DNA of 64,000 nucleotides from Streptomyces sp. B3I8 (GTDB lineage: Bacteria; Actinomycetota; Actinomycetes; Streptomycetales; Streptomycetaceae), in the NCBI RefSeq assembly GCF_030816915.1, contig NZ_JAUSYN010000002.1, forward strand, positions 6,461,501-6,525,500. The letters run 5' to 3'. Made by a program: the position numbers and the translations under genes. A model generated the notes under the pieces. That model was not told the DNA's origin, made no database searches, and saw only the letters and a program-made list of their open reading frames with translations. Below, piece by piece: positions 1 through 7,967 of this stretch. Numbering within the stretch: position 1 is the first letter of the stretch; each line of letters opens with the position of its first letter.

Positions 1-342
1 GATGCGAAGGACGAGGCCGAGCGCGGCCTGACGGTCATACAGGACTACCTGTACTGGGACTCCCACCGCCGGGCCGCCCACCGCCGCGCGGCGGAGTTCG
101 CCGCACACGTGCCCGGACTGAGCGAAGGACAGAAGACCGACCTGGAGTGGTGGTACGTCGAGGAGCAGATCAGGGTCTCCCGCGCCATCGCCCATCACCT
201 CACCGATCAGATCACGATGGTGGAAGCGCGTCACGCCAGACGCTACGCCCGGCTGCGCCGGACGTCCCGCGTGGCGCTGGCCGTGCTCGCGGCGACCGTG
301 ATCGCTCTGCTCGTCCCCCTCGTCCTGGTGGCGGCGGGCTGA
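1..342 (+). CDS. Small single-pass membrane protein, 5' end cut by window edge
   Basis: The frame is open from base 1, so the start codon lies just outside the window. The 113 visible residues begin with an amphipathic, charged region containing a G-L-x-x-I-Q-D-Y-L-Y segment. A hydrophobic helix rich in Ala, Val and Leu follows at about residues 88-110, so the bulk of the protein should face the cytoplasm with a C-terminal anchor. It is clearly paralogous to the complete 113-residue protein at 35702-36043 (shared QDYLY/QEYLY, GL(S/T)xGQK and W(Y/Y)xEEQ segments). By that alignment only one or two residues are missing. The function is unknown to me; the paralogy and topology are seen directly. 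Confidence 0.75.
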   Translation, partial: DAKDEAERGLTVIQDYLYWDSHRRAAHRRAAEFAAHVPGLSEGQKTDLEWWYVEEQIRVSRAIAHHLTDQITMVEARHARRYARLRRTSRVALAVLAATVIALLVPLVLVAAG

Positions 343-370
343 ACGGCTCGGCCCCGCCGCACCCGCCGGC

Positions 371-961
371 TCACTCCGACGCTTCGAGGGCGAGCAGCAG
401 TTTGCGCAACGCGCCGACGACAACGACCCGCTCCCGCGCATCGAGGACGGACAGCAGCTCACGCTCCACCACCAGGTGGCCCTCCAGCCGGCGGTCGAAC
501 TCCTCCCGCCCCCGCACCGTCAGACTGACCAGCGAGCGCCGTCGATCGTCCGGTGACGCGGTCCGGACGATCCAGCCGTCACGCTCCAGCCGGTTGAGGC
601 GGCCGCTGAGACCGGCGGAGGAGACCACGAGGTGCCGCATCAGTTGCCCTGGCGTCAGGGCGTTCCCGGGAGCTGCCCGGCGCAGGGTCTGCAGCAGCTC
701 GAAGTCCCCGACATTGGTGATGGTCCTGCCGGGCTGACGGCGCAGCCGCTCCTCGAAGAGTTCCTCGGCCAGGCGGGCCGCACGCAACAGCCGCGCGAGC
801 ACCTCGCTGGAGGAGACGTCCATGCCAGGTCGGCGTTCCTCCCACTGACGCAGCATGGCATCCACACTGTCCCCAGGGTCCGGGGCCGGTCCGACCGCAG
901 ACTGCGGCGCGGGCTCCTCCGCTGACGGGGCGGGGTCAGAAGACACAGACGGGTCGTTCAC
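371..961 (-). CDS. MarR-family transcriptional regulator
   Basis: Dimeric winged-helix regulator of the MarR family; such proteins usually repress neighbouring or own genes and respond to small phenolic ligands or oxidants. The body runs from about residue 60 to 190. It has a helix-turn-helix (LTPGQLMRHLVVSSAGLSGR) followed by the wing with the family's D-(D)-R-R motif (SPDDRRRSLVSLT). The GTG at 961 gives 196 aa with a Pro/Ala-rich N-terminal tail; the ATG at 856 would give a compact 161-aa MarR and is an alternative. An imperfect inverted repeat at 999-1024 lies just upstream and is a plausible self-operator. The family call is firm; the start and the target genes are not. Confidence 0.85.
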   Translation of the reverse strand: MNDPSVSSDPAPSAEEPAPQSAVGPAPDPGDSVDAMLRQWEERRPGMDVSSSEVLARLLRAARLAEELFEERLRRQPGRTITNVGDFELLQTLRRAAPGNALTPGQLMRHLVVSSAGLSGRLNRLERDGWIVRTASPDDRRRSLVSLTVRGREEFDRRLEGHLVVERELLSVLDARERVVVVGALRKLLLALEASE

Positions 962-998
962 GACTACCAGTATGGGCCACGACGTTGTCTTCGGTGCG

Positions 999-1024
999 TG
1001 TGAAAGTGCGGTACACTCTTCACA
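999..1024. promoter_or_regulatory. Inverted repeat upstream of marR-like gene, candidate operator
   Basis: Arms TGTGAAAGTG (999-1008) and CACTCTTCACA (1014-1024) are inverted copies apart from one extra base, with a 5-bp centre. It sits about 38 bp upstream of the GTG at 961, where an autorepressing MarR dimer would bind. Operator function is inferred. Confidence 0.45.
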
Positions 1025-1180
1025 GTGTTCATGGCGTCGGGTTGGACACCCCACACACGGCGCCGAGAACGCTCCCCTGCCGCTTGGAGCCTGGCGGGGG
1101 CACTGTGCCCCGGACGCCACCGATCCCCCCGCGAGTCGGCGTCCGGGGCCACTCTCGTGGGCCGGAGGGACTGCCCGGGA

Positions 1181-1672
1181 TCATCCGGCGCGGTAGAGGC
1201 CTCGACCGCTGCGCCGGACACGCGAGGTGCCGACGAGACGGTCGAGCGTGCTGCGAACGGCGTTGATGCTGCCGCTGTCGGTGGCCCGGCCCAATGCCAC
1301 CGCCACGTCCCGGGCGCGCACGTCGGCGTCGCCGACCTGCGCGAAGTACTCCATGATCTGTTCGGTCAGCCTGCCGTACGTGCGCTCCGTGCCGGCTCTC
1401 GGCCGGATCGCGGCCTGCGCCGGACCTGTGCCACGGCGCCGGGCAACGGCGCCGGCGGCCTCCGGCGCGGCCCCGGAGACCGTTCCCGCCGCGGGGGACG
1501 CCATCACGACTTCCAGAGCCCCCAGTGCCCGCTGAACCGTGTCGAGATGAGCGACGACGGCGGCCAGCTCCCTCTCCAACGCCCGCCTCTGCAGTTCCAA
1601 GCGGCTGAGATCGGCCTGGAGGCTCTCAGCCGTGACTTCGATGTCGCGTGTCGAGCGAGATGCCGGAACCAT
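1181..1672 (-). CDS. Coiled-coil / winged-helix-like hypothetical protein (paralogue A)
   Basis: A 163-aa protein. Residues about 10-55 are heptad-rich (LQADLSRLELQRRALERELA) and should form a coiled coil. A Ala/Pro/Gly-rich linker follows. The C-terminal 65 residues contain a conserved block (YGRLTEQIMEYF...RARDVAVALG...INAVRSTLDRLV...GRGLYRA) that reads like a small winged helix. The ATG at 1672 has a GAAGGA ribosome site 5-10 bp upstream; the longer open frame is not used. The paralogue at 5217-5771 keeps both blocks and differs mainly in the linker. I do not recognise a named family. A DNA-binding or scaffold role with a dimerising coiled coil is an inference. Confidence 0.7.
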   Translation of the reverse strand: MVPASRSTRDIEVTAESLQADLSRLELQRRALERELAAVVAHLDTVQRALGALEVVMASPAAGTVSGAAPEAAGAVARRRGTGPAQAAIRPRAGTERTYGRLTEQIMEYFAQVGDADVRARDVAVALGRATDSGSINAVRSTLDRLVGTSRVRRSGRGLYRAG

Positions 1673-1865
1673 GTTTTCCTTCAAGGAGTGCTGGAACGTC
1701 TTCGCCGGATGGATCCCGTTGTCACCGTGATGAAGATGTGATGGCGATTCGGTGGAAGCCCACCTTCCATTGTTGCCACTGACACGCGGAAACGCAACGG
1801 GTGAGCGCACCCTGGGCACCGAGTACCCGGCCGGTGGCACCTTCCGGCACCTTCCGGCAACCTCC

Positions 1866-2768
1866 TCAGACGTGCCGAACCGTTCCGTGTCCGTCGGTGG
1901 TCGGGTGGGGGCGGTTCCACCCGCGCAGCTTGTCGGGGTTCAGGACGGCCCAGACGTGTGTGACGCGCTGGTCGGTGATGTCGAAGCTGATGACGGCGGC
2001 GACCCGGCCGTGGTGGCGCACGACGATCGCGGTGCGACCGTTGGCCGCCTGGAGGTGGAGGACGGTGCGGGGGCGGGGGGCGAGGAATGTGAGGAGGGCC
2101 CGGGCGACGTGCTGGTCGCCGTGCACCGGCCTGGTCAGAGCACGGATCTTGCCTCCGCCGTCGAAGAACGCGATGGCGTGCCGAGACAGCAGGGACACCA
2201 GATGTCTCGCGTCATTGAGCGCGCAGGCATGCCGGACGGCGCGGACGATCCCGTCGTGCTGGTGCGACGGGGTGGGACGCGCGCGGTGGGCACGCAGGCT
2301 GCGGCGGGCGCTCTCAGCAGGCTCGGCGCACTCGTGCGGGGTCCGCCCGACGATGTCGGCGACCGTCCGAGAGGGCATGGCGAAGACGTCGTTGAGCACG
2401 AAAGCCGCCCGTTCGGACGGGGAGAGAGTGTCCAGGGCGTTGAGGAGGGCGTCGCTGACCTCCTCCGACAGGGCCTGGCCGGGCTTGATGCCGACACCGG
2501 CGTCCACCTCGCCCGGGCCCGGCAGTCGGCGTGCGGGTGCGGACAGGCGCGCCAGACAGATGGTGCCCGTGCTCTTGGTCAGCCAGACACGCGGATCGCT
2601 GATGCCGGTCTGCTCGTCGTCGGTCAGGCCGTGCCACCGCCGGTAGGCCTCGGTGACGGCTTCTTCGGCCGTCGGCCCGGCGCCCAGCATCCAGCGAGCG
2701 ACGTCGATCAGATGCTGTCGCTCGGCCAGCAGTTCCGCGAGCGGTGTCGTGTCACCGGTCCCACCCAT
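1866..2768 (-). CDS. ECF41-like RNA polymerase sigma factor with SnoaL-type C-terminal domain
   Basis: A 300-aa ECF sigma factor with a fused C-terminal SnoaL-like domain, the arrangement of group ECF41. Sigma regions 2 and 4 are recognisable but divergent (AEEAVTEAYRRW; LSPSERAAFVLNDVF...VADIVG). The C-terminal half carries the group's DGGGK (FFDGGGKIRALTRP) and NPDKL (VLNPDKLRGW) signatures. The WLPEP linker motif seen in the factors at 7968 and 14226 is missing. The ATG at 2768 follows a GAAGGA site. A TGTCACA-N17-CGTC promoter at 2913-2940 reads into this gene, suggesting positive autoregulation. In ECF41 proteins the C-terminal domain modulates activity in place of an anti-sigma factor (family knowledge). 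Confidence 0.85.
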   Translation of the reverse strand: MGGTGDTTPLAELLAERQHLIDVARWMLGAGPTAEEAVTEAYRRWHGLTDDEQTGISDPRVWLTKSTGTICLARLSAPARRLPGPGEVDAGVGIKPGQALSEEVSDALLNALDTLSPSERAAFVLNDVFAMPSRTVADIVGRTPHECAEPAESARRSLRAHRARPTPSHQHDGIVRAVRHACALNDARHLVSLLSRHAIAFFDGGGKIRALTRPVHGDQHVARALLTFLAPRPRTVLHLQAANGRTAIVVRHHGRVAAVISFDITDQRVTHVWAVLNPDKLRGWNRPHPTTDGHGTVRHV

Positions 2769-2776
2769 GAGGTGTC
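2750..2776 (+). promoter_or_regulatory. Weak ECF41-type promoter candidate reading toward the hydrolase gene
   Basis: TGTCACC-N16-TGTC on the plus strand, one mismatch in the -35. It overlaps the divergent sigma-factor start and would leave a leader of about 210 nt before the gene at 2995. Weaker than the other sites. Confidence 0.3.
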
Positions 2777-2912
2777 CTTCCTCTGCCGGCACCACATCGC
2801 ACCACCGCGGTCGGCTGGCCGTGCCCTCGGCAGTGCAGACCGCGCAGGCGCGGATCATGTGACAACAGAAGGCGGTGACGGAGGCGGTGACGGAGGCAGA
2901 GAGGGCCGCGGA

Positions 2913-2940
2913 GACGAATGAAGGGTACAACAGTGTGACA
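2913..2940 (-). promoter_or_regulatory. ECF41/SigJ-type promoter motif before the sigma-factor gene (1866-2768)
   Basis: On the minus strand TGTCACA (2940-2934) is followed after 17 bp by CGTC (2916-2913). The -10 is the canonical CGTC reported for ECF41; the spacer is 1 bp longer than the 16 bp seen at the other sites here. Position fits a leader of about 140 nt. Confidence 0.65.
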
Positions 2941-2994
2941 CCATCAGGTGTCGCCGACCGCACGCGGCCTCGTCCACCGACGAAAGGGTCCACC

Positions 2995-3795
2995 ATGCCC
3001 GCGATCCTGATCCACGGCGTTCCCGACACCCACCATGTGTGGGACGGTGTGCGCCGTCATCTGACCAGGTCCGACACCGAAGCGTGGGACCTGCCCGGCT
3101 TCGGCGCCGAGCGCCCCGCCGGCTTCGGTTCCACCAAGGAGGAGTACGTGGACTGGCTCGTCCGGCGACTGGAGCGGATCGGTGAGCCGGTGGACCTGGT
3201 CGGGCACGACTGGGGTTGCATTCTCACCCTCCGCGTCGCCTCCCTGCGCCCTGACCTCGTTCGTACCTGGGCCGGAGGCAACGGGCCGGTCGACGCCGGG
3301 TACGTCTGGCATCCGCTGGCCAGGATCTGGCAGGACCGGGTCCAGGGCGACCGTTACATGGCCGAACTGCGTGCGGAGCCCTTCGCGGAGGAGATGGCGG
3401 TCGGCTTCGACGTACCCCTTCACCTGGCCAGGGAGATGGCGAGCCGCGTGGACGAGCCGATGAAGGACGCGGTGCTCAGGCTGTACAGGTCGGCGCTCAC
3501 CATGGGAGCGGAGTGGCAACCGGAGCTGTCCGTGGTGTCCGCGCCGTGCGTCGTCTTCTGGGGAGCGCGGGACCCCGCCTGCCAGGTCGAGTTCGGGCGC
3601 CGGCTGGCTGACTCCCTGCACTCCAGTGAGGTGGTCGAGATGGACTGCAATCACTGGACGGTGCTCGAACGCCCGGCGGAGGTCGCGGAGATCCTGGAGA
3701 AGCACTGGAGCGCGCACGCCGCCGCCCGAGGGGCGGACGGGGACGCCGAGGACGGACCCGGTGCTGTCACACAGGGCGGTGCCGGCCGGTCTTGA
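2995..3795 (+). CDS. Alpha/beta-hydrolase
   Basis: A 266-aa single-domain alpha/beta-hydrolase resembling epoxide hydrolase/haloalkane dehalogenase-type enzymes. The nucleophile elbow reads LVGHDWGC (Asp in the G-x-D-x-G turn), there is an early HGVPDTHHVW oxyanion-loop region, and a late NHWTVLERP supplies the catalytic His. The Asp nucleophile favours the dehalogenase/epoxide-hydrolase branch over serine esterases. The ATG at 2995 follows an AAAGGG site. The next gene starts 30 bp downstream in the same direction, so co-transcription is likely, although the 3' end of this gene also contains its own promoter motif for that gene (3765-3791). The substrate is unknown. Confidence 0.85.
   Translation: MPAILIHGVPDTHHVWDGVRRHLTRSDTEAWDLPGFGAERPAGFGSTKEEYVDWLVRRLERIGEPVDLVGHDWGCILTLRVASLRPDLVRTWAGGNGPVDAGYVWHPLARIWQDRVQGDRYMAELRAEPFAEEMAVGFDVPLHLAREMASRVDEPMKDAVLRLYRSALTMGAEWQPELSVVSAPCVVFWGARDPACQVEFGRRLADSLHSSEVVEMDCNHWTVLERPAEVAEILEKHWSAHAAARGADGDAEDGPGAVTQGGAGRS
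3765..3791 (+). promoter_or_regulatory. ECF41/SigJ-type promoter motif inside the hydrolase 3' end, before ndh-like gene
   Basis: Exact TGTCACA (3765-3771), 16-bp spacer, GGTC (3788-3791). It lies within the last codons of the hydrolase gene and predicts a transcript start near 3798, immediately before the NDH-2-like gene. Confidence 0.7.
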
Positions 3796-3825
3796 AGGGT
3801 GAAACCAAGAGAAACAGAGGACACC

Positions 3826-5181
3826 GTGCGTGAGATCCTGATCGTGGGCGGCGGTTACGCGGGCTTCTACACCGCGTGGGGGCTGGAGAAGAAGTTGCGG
3901 CGGGACGAGGCACGGGTCACGGTCGTCGACCCGCGCCCCTACATGACGTACCAGCCGTTCCTGCCCGAGGTGGTCGCCGGGTCGGTGGAGGCCCGTCATG
4001 CCGCGGTCTCGCTCCGACGGCACCTGCACCGCACCCGCCTGATCGCGGGTTCGGTCACCGAGATTCACCACAGCGCGCACACGGCGACGGTCCGGCCGCC
4101 GTCCGGGCCGCAGTACGACCTCCACTACGACATGCTGGTGATGACCGCGGGAGCCGTTACCCGCACGTTCCCGATCCCGGGCCTGAGCGACCAGGCGTAC
4201 GGGCTCAAGCACGTGGAAGAGGCCGTGGCGATCCGCGACCGGCTGCTCACCTCCTTCGACCGCGCGGCGGCCCTGCCCCACGGGCCCGAACGCCGTCGGC
4301 TGCTCACCGCCACCGTCGTCGGTGGCGGCTTCTCCGGGGTCGAGGGTTTCGGTGAACTGCTCGGTCTGGCATCCGCGTTGCTCAAGCACTATCCCGAGAT
4401 CGGGGCGGAGGAACTCGCCTTCCACCTGGTCGAGGCACGGGGGCGCATCCTGCCCGAGGTCACCGACCGGCCGGGGGAGTGGGTGGTGCGCTCGCTGGAG
4501 AAGCGTGGTGCGCGGGTGCACCTGAACACCCAGCTGGTCTCCGCGAAGGACGGCCGCGTGGTGCTGTCGGACGGATCGGAGTACGACTCGGAGCTCCTCG
4601 TGTGGACGGCGGGCAACGCCGCCAATCCCATCGTGCACAACCACACCGACCTCCCCGTCGACGCACGAGGTCTGCTGATGGTGCGCGCGGATCTCCGCGT
4701 CGGGACGGAGAGCGAGTTCGTGGCGGACGTGTGGGCGGCCGGTGACGACGCCTCCGTGCCCGATCTCGCCGCCGGCCGGCCGGAGGCCCGCACGGTGCCC
4801 AACGCCCAGCACGCCGTCCGTCAGGGCAAGCGGCTGGCGAAGAACATCCTGGCGTCACTGCGCGGCCGACCCACCAAGGACTATGTGCACCACAGTCTCG
4901 GCGTGGTGGCCACCCTCGGGTTGGGCCGTGGCATCTTCCAGTACCGGCGTCTGGTCATCAAGGGATTCCCGGCCTGGCTGATGCACCGCGGCTACCACGT
5001 ACTGGCCGTACCGAGCTGGGAGCGCAAGGCACGGGTGTTCGCCGTCTGGGTGACCGCCGCCTTCTTCGGCCGCGACGTCATCTCCCTTGCCTCGGTCCAG
5101 CACCCGAGGGAGGCCTTCGTCTCCGACGGTGCCCCACGGCGGAGCGAGAAGTCCTCCGACGCGGACGCCGTCGCCGGATGA
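3826..5181 (+). CDS. NAD(P)/FAD-dependent oxidoreductase, type II NADH dehydrogenase-like
   Basis: A 451-aa flavoprotein of the NDH-2 group; family members pass electrons from NADH to quinone without pumping protons. The FAD-binding dinucleotide fold is at the N-terminus (ILIVGGGYAGFYTA), the NAD-binding fold in the middle (VVGGGFSGVEGFGE), and a second FAD contact near AAGDDASVPD. The C-terminal 80 residues hold amphipathic/hydrophobic helices (GFPAWLMHRGYH...VWVTAAFFGRD) that could peripherally anchor it to the membrane. I chose the GTG at 3826, preceded by AGAGGA. The in-frame GTG at 3799 would be almost leaderless from the promoter at 3765-3791 and cannot be excluded. Confidence 0.85.
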   Translation: MREILIVGGGYAGFYTAWGLEKKLRRDEARVTVVDPRPYMTYQPFLPEVVAGSVEARHAAVSLRRHLHRTRLIAGSVTEIHHSAHTATVRPPSGPQYDLHYDMLVMTAGAVTRTFPIPGLSDQAYGLKHVEEAVAIRDRLLTSFDRAAALPHGPERRRLLTATVVGGGFSGVEGFGELLGLASALLKHYPEIGAEELAFHLVEARGRILPEVTDRPGEWVVRSLEKRGARVHLNTQLVSAKDGRVVLSDGSEYDSELLVWTAGNAANPIVHNHTDLPVDARGLLMVRADLRVGTESEFVADVWAAGDDASVPDLAAGRPEARTVPNAQHAVRQGKRLAKNILASLRGRPTKDYVHHSLGVVATLGLGRGIFQYRRLVIKGFPAWLMHRGYHVLAVPSWERKARVFAVWVTAAFFGRDVISLASVQHPREAFVSDGAPRRSEKSSDADAVAG

Positions 5182-5216
5182 GCCCCCGGTAGACCCCGAG
5201 GACACGGCAGGGCGGC

Positions 5217-5771
5217 TCAGCGCTTGGCCGCGCGGTACAGACCGCGGCCCACCCGGCGGACACGGGACTGACCGACCAGACGGTCGAGCGTGCTCCGGAC
5301 GGCGTTGATGCTGCCGCTGTCGGTGTCGCGGCCAAGAGCGGACGCCACATCCCTGGCACGGACGTCGATGTTCCCGGCGTCCGCGAAGTAGGCCAGGATC
5401 TGTTCGGTCAGCCTGCCGTACGACTTCGAGCCGTCGGCTTCACCGGTGCTGGAGTCGTCCTCCGCACGGTCCCCGTCCTCGGCACCCTGCTCCGCCCCGT
5501 CCGCGGGCGGCACGGCTGCGGGCACGGCTGCCACCGTCGCCGGCGCCTCCGCGACCACGTCCGCCGGACGCGCTGCCGCGGACGAGGGAACGGACTCGGT
5601 CATGAGGGCTTGCAGGGCACTGAGGGCCCGTTGCACGGAGCCGAGGTGAGCGGTGACCGCGGCCAGTTCCCGCTCCAGTGCCTGCTTCTGGATCTCCAGC
5701 CGGGCCAGGTCCTCCTGGAGGCCCTCGGCGGTGATCTCGATGTTGCGAGCCTTGGGGGTCACGGAGACCAT
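5217..5771 (-). CDS. Coiled-coil / winged-helix-like hypothetical protein (paralogue B)
   Basis: A 184-aa protein, paralogous to the one at 1181-1672. The coiled coil (LQEDLARLEIQKQALERELA) spans about residues 15-60, a low-complexity Ala/Asp/Glu-rich linker about 70-120. The conserved C-terminal block has SYGRLTEQILAYF, RARDVASALG and SINAVRSTLDRLV, ending in GRGLYRA. The ATG at 5771 has GAGAGGA upstream. Two closely similar copies 3.5 kb apart on one strand point to a local duplication that later picked up the NDH/hydrolase/sigma genes between them, or to a dispersed duplication. The function is unknown; winged-helix DNA binding is a guess from pattern. Confidence 0.7.
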   Translation of the reverse strand: MVSVTPKARNIEITAEGLQEDLARLEIQKQALERELAAVTAHLGSVQRALSALQALMTESVPSSAAARPADVVAEAPATVAAVPAAVPPADGAEQGAEDGDRAEDDSSTGEADGSKSYGRLTEQILAYFADAGNIDVRARDVASALGRDTDSGSINAVRSTLDRLVGQSRVRRVGRGLYRAAKR

Positions 5772-5964
5772 GCGTTCCTCTCGTTCTCACCCCTTGTACC
5801 GGCGGGGCCGCCCGATGCGGGCTCCGTCACTCGGCCCGGCACCGGGGGCAGGATACCCGCACGGCCGGGAAACGGCCCACGTCGGGCGGCGGGCGCGGCG
5901 GGCCGGCGGCGCGACGATCACGGCGTCCGACGCGGCGCGCCACCGTACCCGCCCGTCCGCTCCG

Positions 5965-6216
5965 TCAGGCCCGGCCCCGCTTCGAGAGGCCGGCCCCGGC
6001 GCCGCTCTCCTGCCCCTCGGGAGCCGCGCCGTCGGTGGGCCCGGTCACCGGGCGCCGCAGTCGCCGTAGGGTCTCGGAGACCGCGTCGATACGTGCGTCC
6101 ACCGAGTTGATCGCCTCTCGGAGCAGGCTCAACCGCCCCTCGAGCAGGGCGGCCTCCGCCGCCAGTGACGCGGTGGCGGCGGCGGGATCGGTCTGCCGGT
6201 CAGTGCTTCGGGACAT
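5965..6216 (-). CDS. Small coiled-coil hypothetical protein
   Basis: An 83-aa protein starting at the ATG at 6216, which has GAAGGA about 8 bp upstream; the longer open frame to 6264 lacks such a site. The centre (about residues 12-52) is a heptad-like, Ala/Leu-rich helix (AALLEGRLSLLREAINSVDARI). The C-terminus is polar and Gly-rich. There are no membrane segments or cysteines. It resembles the coiled-coil halves of the two neighbouring paralogues without their winged-helix block. An exact promoter motif lies at 6271-6297. The product is not recognised. Confidence 0.6.
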   Translation of the reverse strand: MSRSTDRQTDPAAATASLAAEAALLEGRLSLLREAINSVDARIDAVSETLRRLRRPVTGPTDGAAPEGQESGAGAGLSKRGRA

Positions 6217-6270
6217 CCCTCGTCCTTCCTCGGCTCGTGCCGGCGGCTCGTGAACCGTCGACATCGCATT

Positions 6271-6297
6271 GACCGGACAGTCCCGAGCGCTGTGACA
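6271..6297 (-). promoter_or_regulatory. ECF41/SigJ-type promoter motif before the small coiled-coil gene
   Basis: Exact TGTCACA on the minus strand (6297-6291), 16 bp, GGTC (6274-6271). The predicted leader to the ATG at 6216 is about 50 nt. Confidence 0.7.
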
Positions 6298-6318
6298 GCC
6301 CTGGGCGAGGCCCGCGCG

Positions 6319-6756
6319 TTACCGCGGTGTGCAGCCCGGGTCAGGAGCGTCCTGGGAGAAGGGTGCGCCGTGCGGCAGGACGTAGAGGACCTCCAGGACG
6401 ACGTCCGCCGTGCCCCGGTTCTCACCGAGATGCACGTGGTCCGCGCCCGACGGCTCCTTCAGGAAGCTGCCCTTCTTGTACACCCCGTCGGAGGCACAGG
6501 CCGCGTCGAAGTGGCTCAGCGTCCCCTGCTCGACGTAGGCGTACAGAGTGCCGTCGTGGTAGTGCCACCCCGTCGCCTGGCCGGAGGGGATGGTGATCTC
6601 ACGAAGGACGTAGTCCTTGTCGCCGATGGTGTGCTGCGCCAGGATCCTGCCGCTGACACCGGGACCACCGGGTGTCGCCTGAGCGACCCCCGGGACAGCC
6701 AGCGAGAGCCCTATGACGCAGGTTCCTGCGGCTGCGGCACGCAACATGTGGGACAT
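6319..6756 (-). CDS. Secreted cupin-domain protein
   Basis: A 145-aa protein with an N-terminal signal peptide (charged start, Ala/Leu/Val core, cleavage likely after AQA near residue 27), so probably exported. The mature part is a small cupin barrel. GWHYHDGTLYAYVEQG supplies the first metal-binding histidines and Glu-like position, and DHVHLGENRG the second. Extracellular single-cupin proteins of this kind are common in Streptomyces but mostly uncharacterised. The ATG at 6756 follows GGAAGGA. I see no TGTCACA-type promoter upstream. Two further cupins occur at 29502 and 30103, both without signal peptides. Confidence 0.8.
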   Translation of the reverse strand: MSHMLRAAAAGTCVIGLSLAVPGVAQATPGGPGVSGRILAQHTIGDKDYVLREITIPSGQATGWHYHDGTLYAYVEQGTLSHFDAACASDGVYKKGSFLKEPSGADHVHLGENRGTADVVLEVLYVLPHGAPFSQDAPDPGCTPR

Positions 6757-7043
6757 GCTGATTCCTTCCGGGAAACGGGTGTGCACGAGGCCGCCACGGG
6801 TAGGTGGACCGCATGGTCGGCCCGTCCGACACAACACATTGGATTGCCTCGGACGCAACGTCAGACAGTAAGACCGCGTGAAGGTGTGTTTCGTTGCGTG
6901 GGAAGGGGATTTTCGCGCAGGCCCAGGGAGATGGACGCGGCCGTTGACGTGCCGCGGGTAGCCTGGCGCTGCGCGCGATGCGGGAACCGCATGCAGGAGG
7001 ACGAGCCGTCACAAGGACGGGTCGTTCAGGAGGAGGAGTCGGT

Positions 7044-7925
7044 ATGGAGCCAGTGGTTGACACCATGCCGATCGGGGAGCTGCTCGACGAGCGGCGGCAC
7101 CTGCTGGACGTCGCGCACTGGATGCTGGGCAGTGGCATCGTCGCCGAGCACGTCACCGACGAGGCGTACCGGGAGTGGTACGCGCTCTCCGAGCACCAGC
7201 GGGACCGCATAGGCGCGCCGCGGGCCTGGCTGACCCGGGTCGTGGGCAGCATCTCCCTGGGACGGCTGGCCCTGTCCGATCGGGACGGGGGCCCACAGGG
7301 TCCCGTGGGCGTGGGGAGCCGTGGACCGTCAGACCCGGCTCCGGCGGACGGTCTCGGCGCGCTGTGGGCCGGGGCGTTGGACGCGCTCACACCCGCCGAA
7401 CGAGCGGCTCGCGTACTGAACGACGCCTTCGGCAGCGCGGCCGAAGACCCCGTGAGCACGGCGGGACCGGCGGGCCGGGACCGGCCGGGACCGGACACCG
7501 AACCGTCGGACAGGGCCCGGCACAGCCTCCGGGCCAGGGCCGCACGCCCCACGCCACCGCGCGTCGAGGACGAACTGGTCGACGCCGTACGGCAGGCGTG
7601 CGCCGACGAGGACGCGGACCGTCTGGCCACCCTGCTGGACCCCGACGCCGTCGCGTTCTACGACGGCGGAGGCAAGGTCCGCACACTGACCCGGCCAGTC
7701 GTCGGCGGCCCGCGGGTCGCCCGGAGTCTCCTGACCCTGCTGGCCCGGCACCCGCGCACCACTGTGCACACCCGTCCCGTCAACGGGCGCACGGGTCTCG
7801 TCGCACGCTACGACGGCCAGGTCGCCGCCGTGGTCTGCCTCGACCTGGCCGGCTCACGCGTCGTACAGGTATGGGTCGTCCTCAACCCCGACAAGTTGCG
7901 CTCCTGGAACCGCCCCCACGCCTGA
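7044..7925 (+). CDS. ECF41-like sigma factor with SnoaL-type C-terminal domain (second copy)
   Basis: A 293-aa protein closely similar in plan to the factor at 1866-2768. An N-terminal divergent sigma-2 region (DVAHWMLGSGIVAEHVTDEAYREW) is followed by a degraded linker, a sigma-4 remnant (LTPAERAARVLNDAFG), then the ECF41 C-terminal domain with FYDGGGKVRTLTRP and VVLNPDKLRSWNRP. The WLPEP motif is absent and the sigma-4 helix-turn-helix looks weak (VSTAGPAGRDRPG replaces the usual recognition helix), so DNA binding may be impaired. The ATG at 7044 has a strong AGGAGGAG site. No full TGTCACA-N16-NGTC promoter was found upstream. It may act as a modulator rather than as a working sigma factor; that is inference. 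Confidence 0.8.
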   Translation: MEPVVDTMPIGELLDERRHLLDVAHWMLGSGIVAEHVTDEAYREWYALSEHQRDRIGAPRAWLTRVVGSISLGRLALSDRDGGPQGPVGVGSRGPSDPAPADGLGALWAGALDALTPAERAARVLNDAFGSAAEDPVSTAGPAGRDRPGPDTEPSDRARHSLRARAARPTPPRVEDELVDAVRQACADEDADRLATLLDPDAVAFYDGGGKVRTLTRPVVGGPRVARSLLTLLARHPRTTVHTRPVNGRTGLVARYDGQVAAVVCLDLAGSRVVQVWVVLNPDKLRSWNRPHA

Positions 7926-7967
7926 CCTGCCCCGTCCCGCGCCCGACACACCGCGTCAGTGGCCCGC

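Noticed and set aside
7007..7030. CGTCACA before the sigma gene at 7044
   Set aside because: No -10 at the right distance and it overlaps the ribosome-site region.
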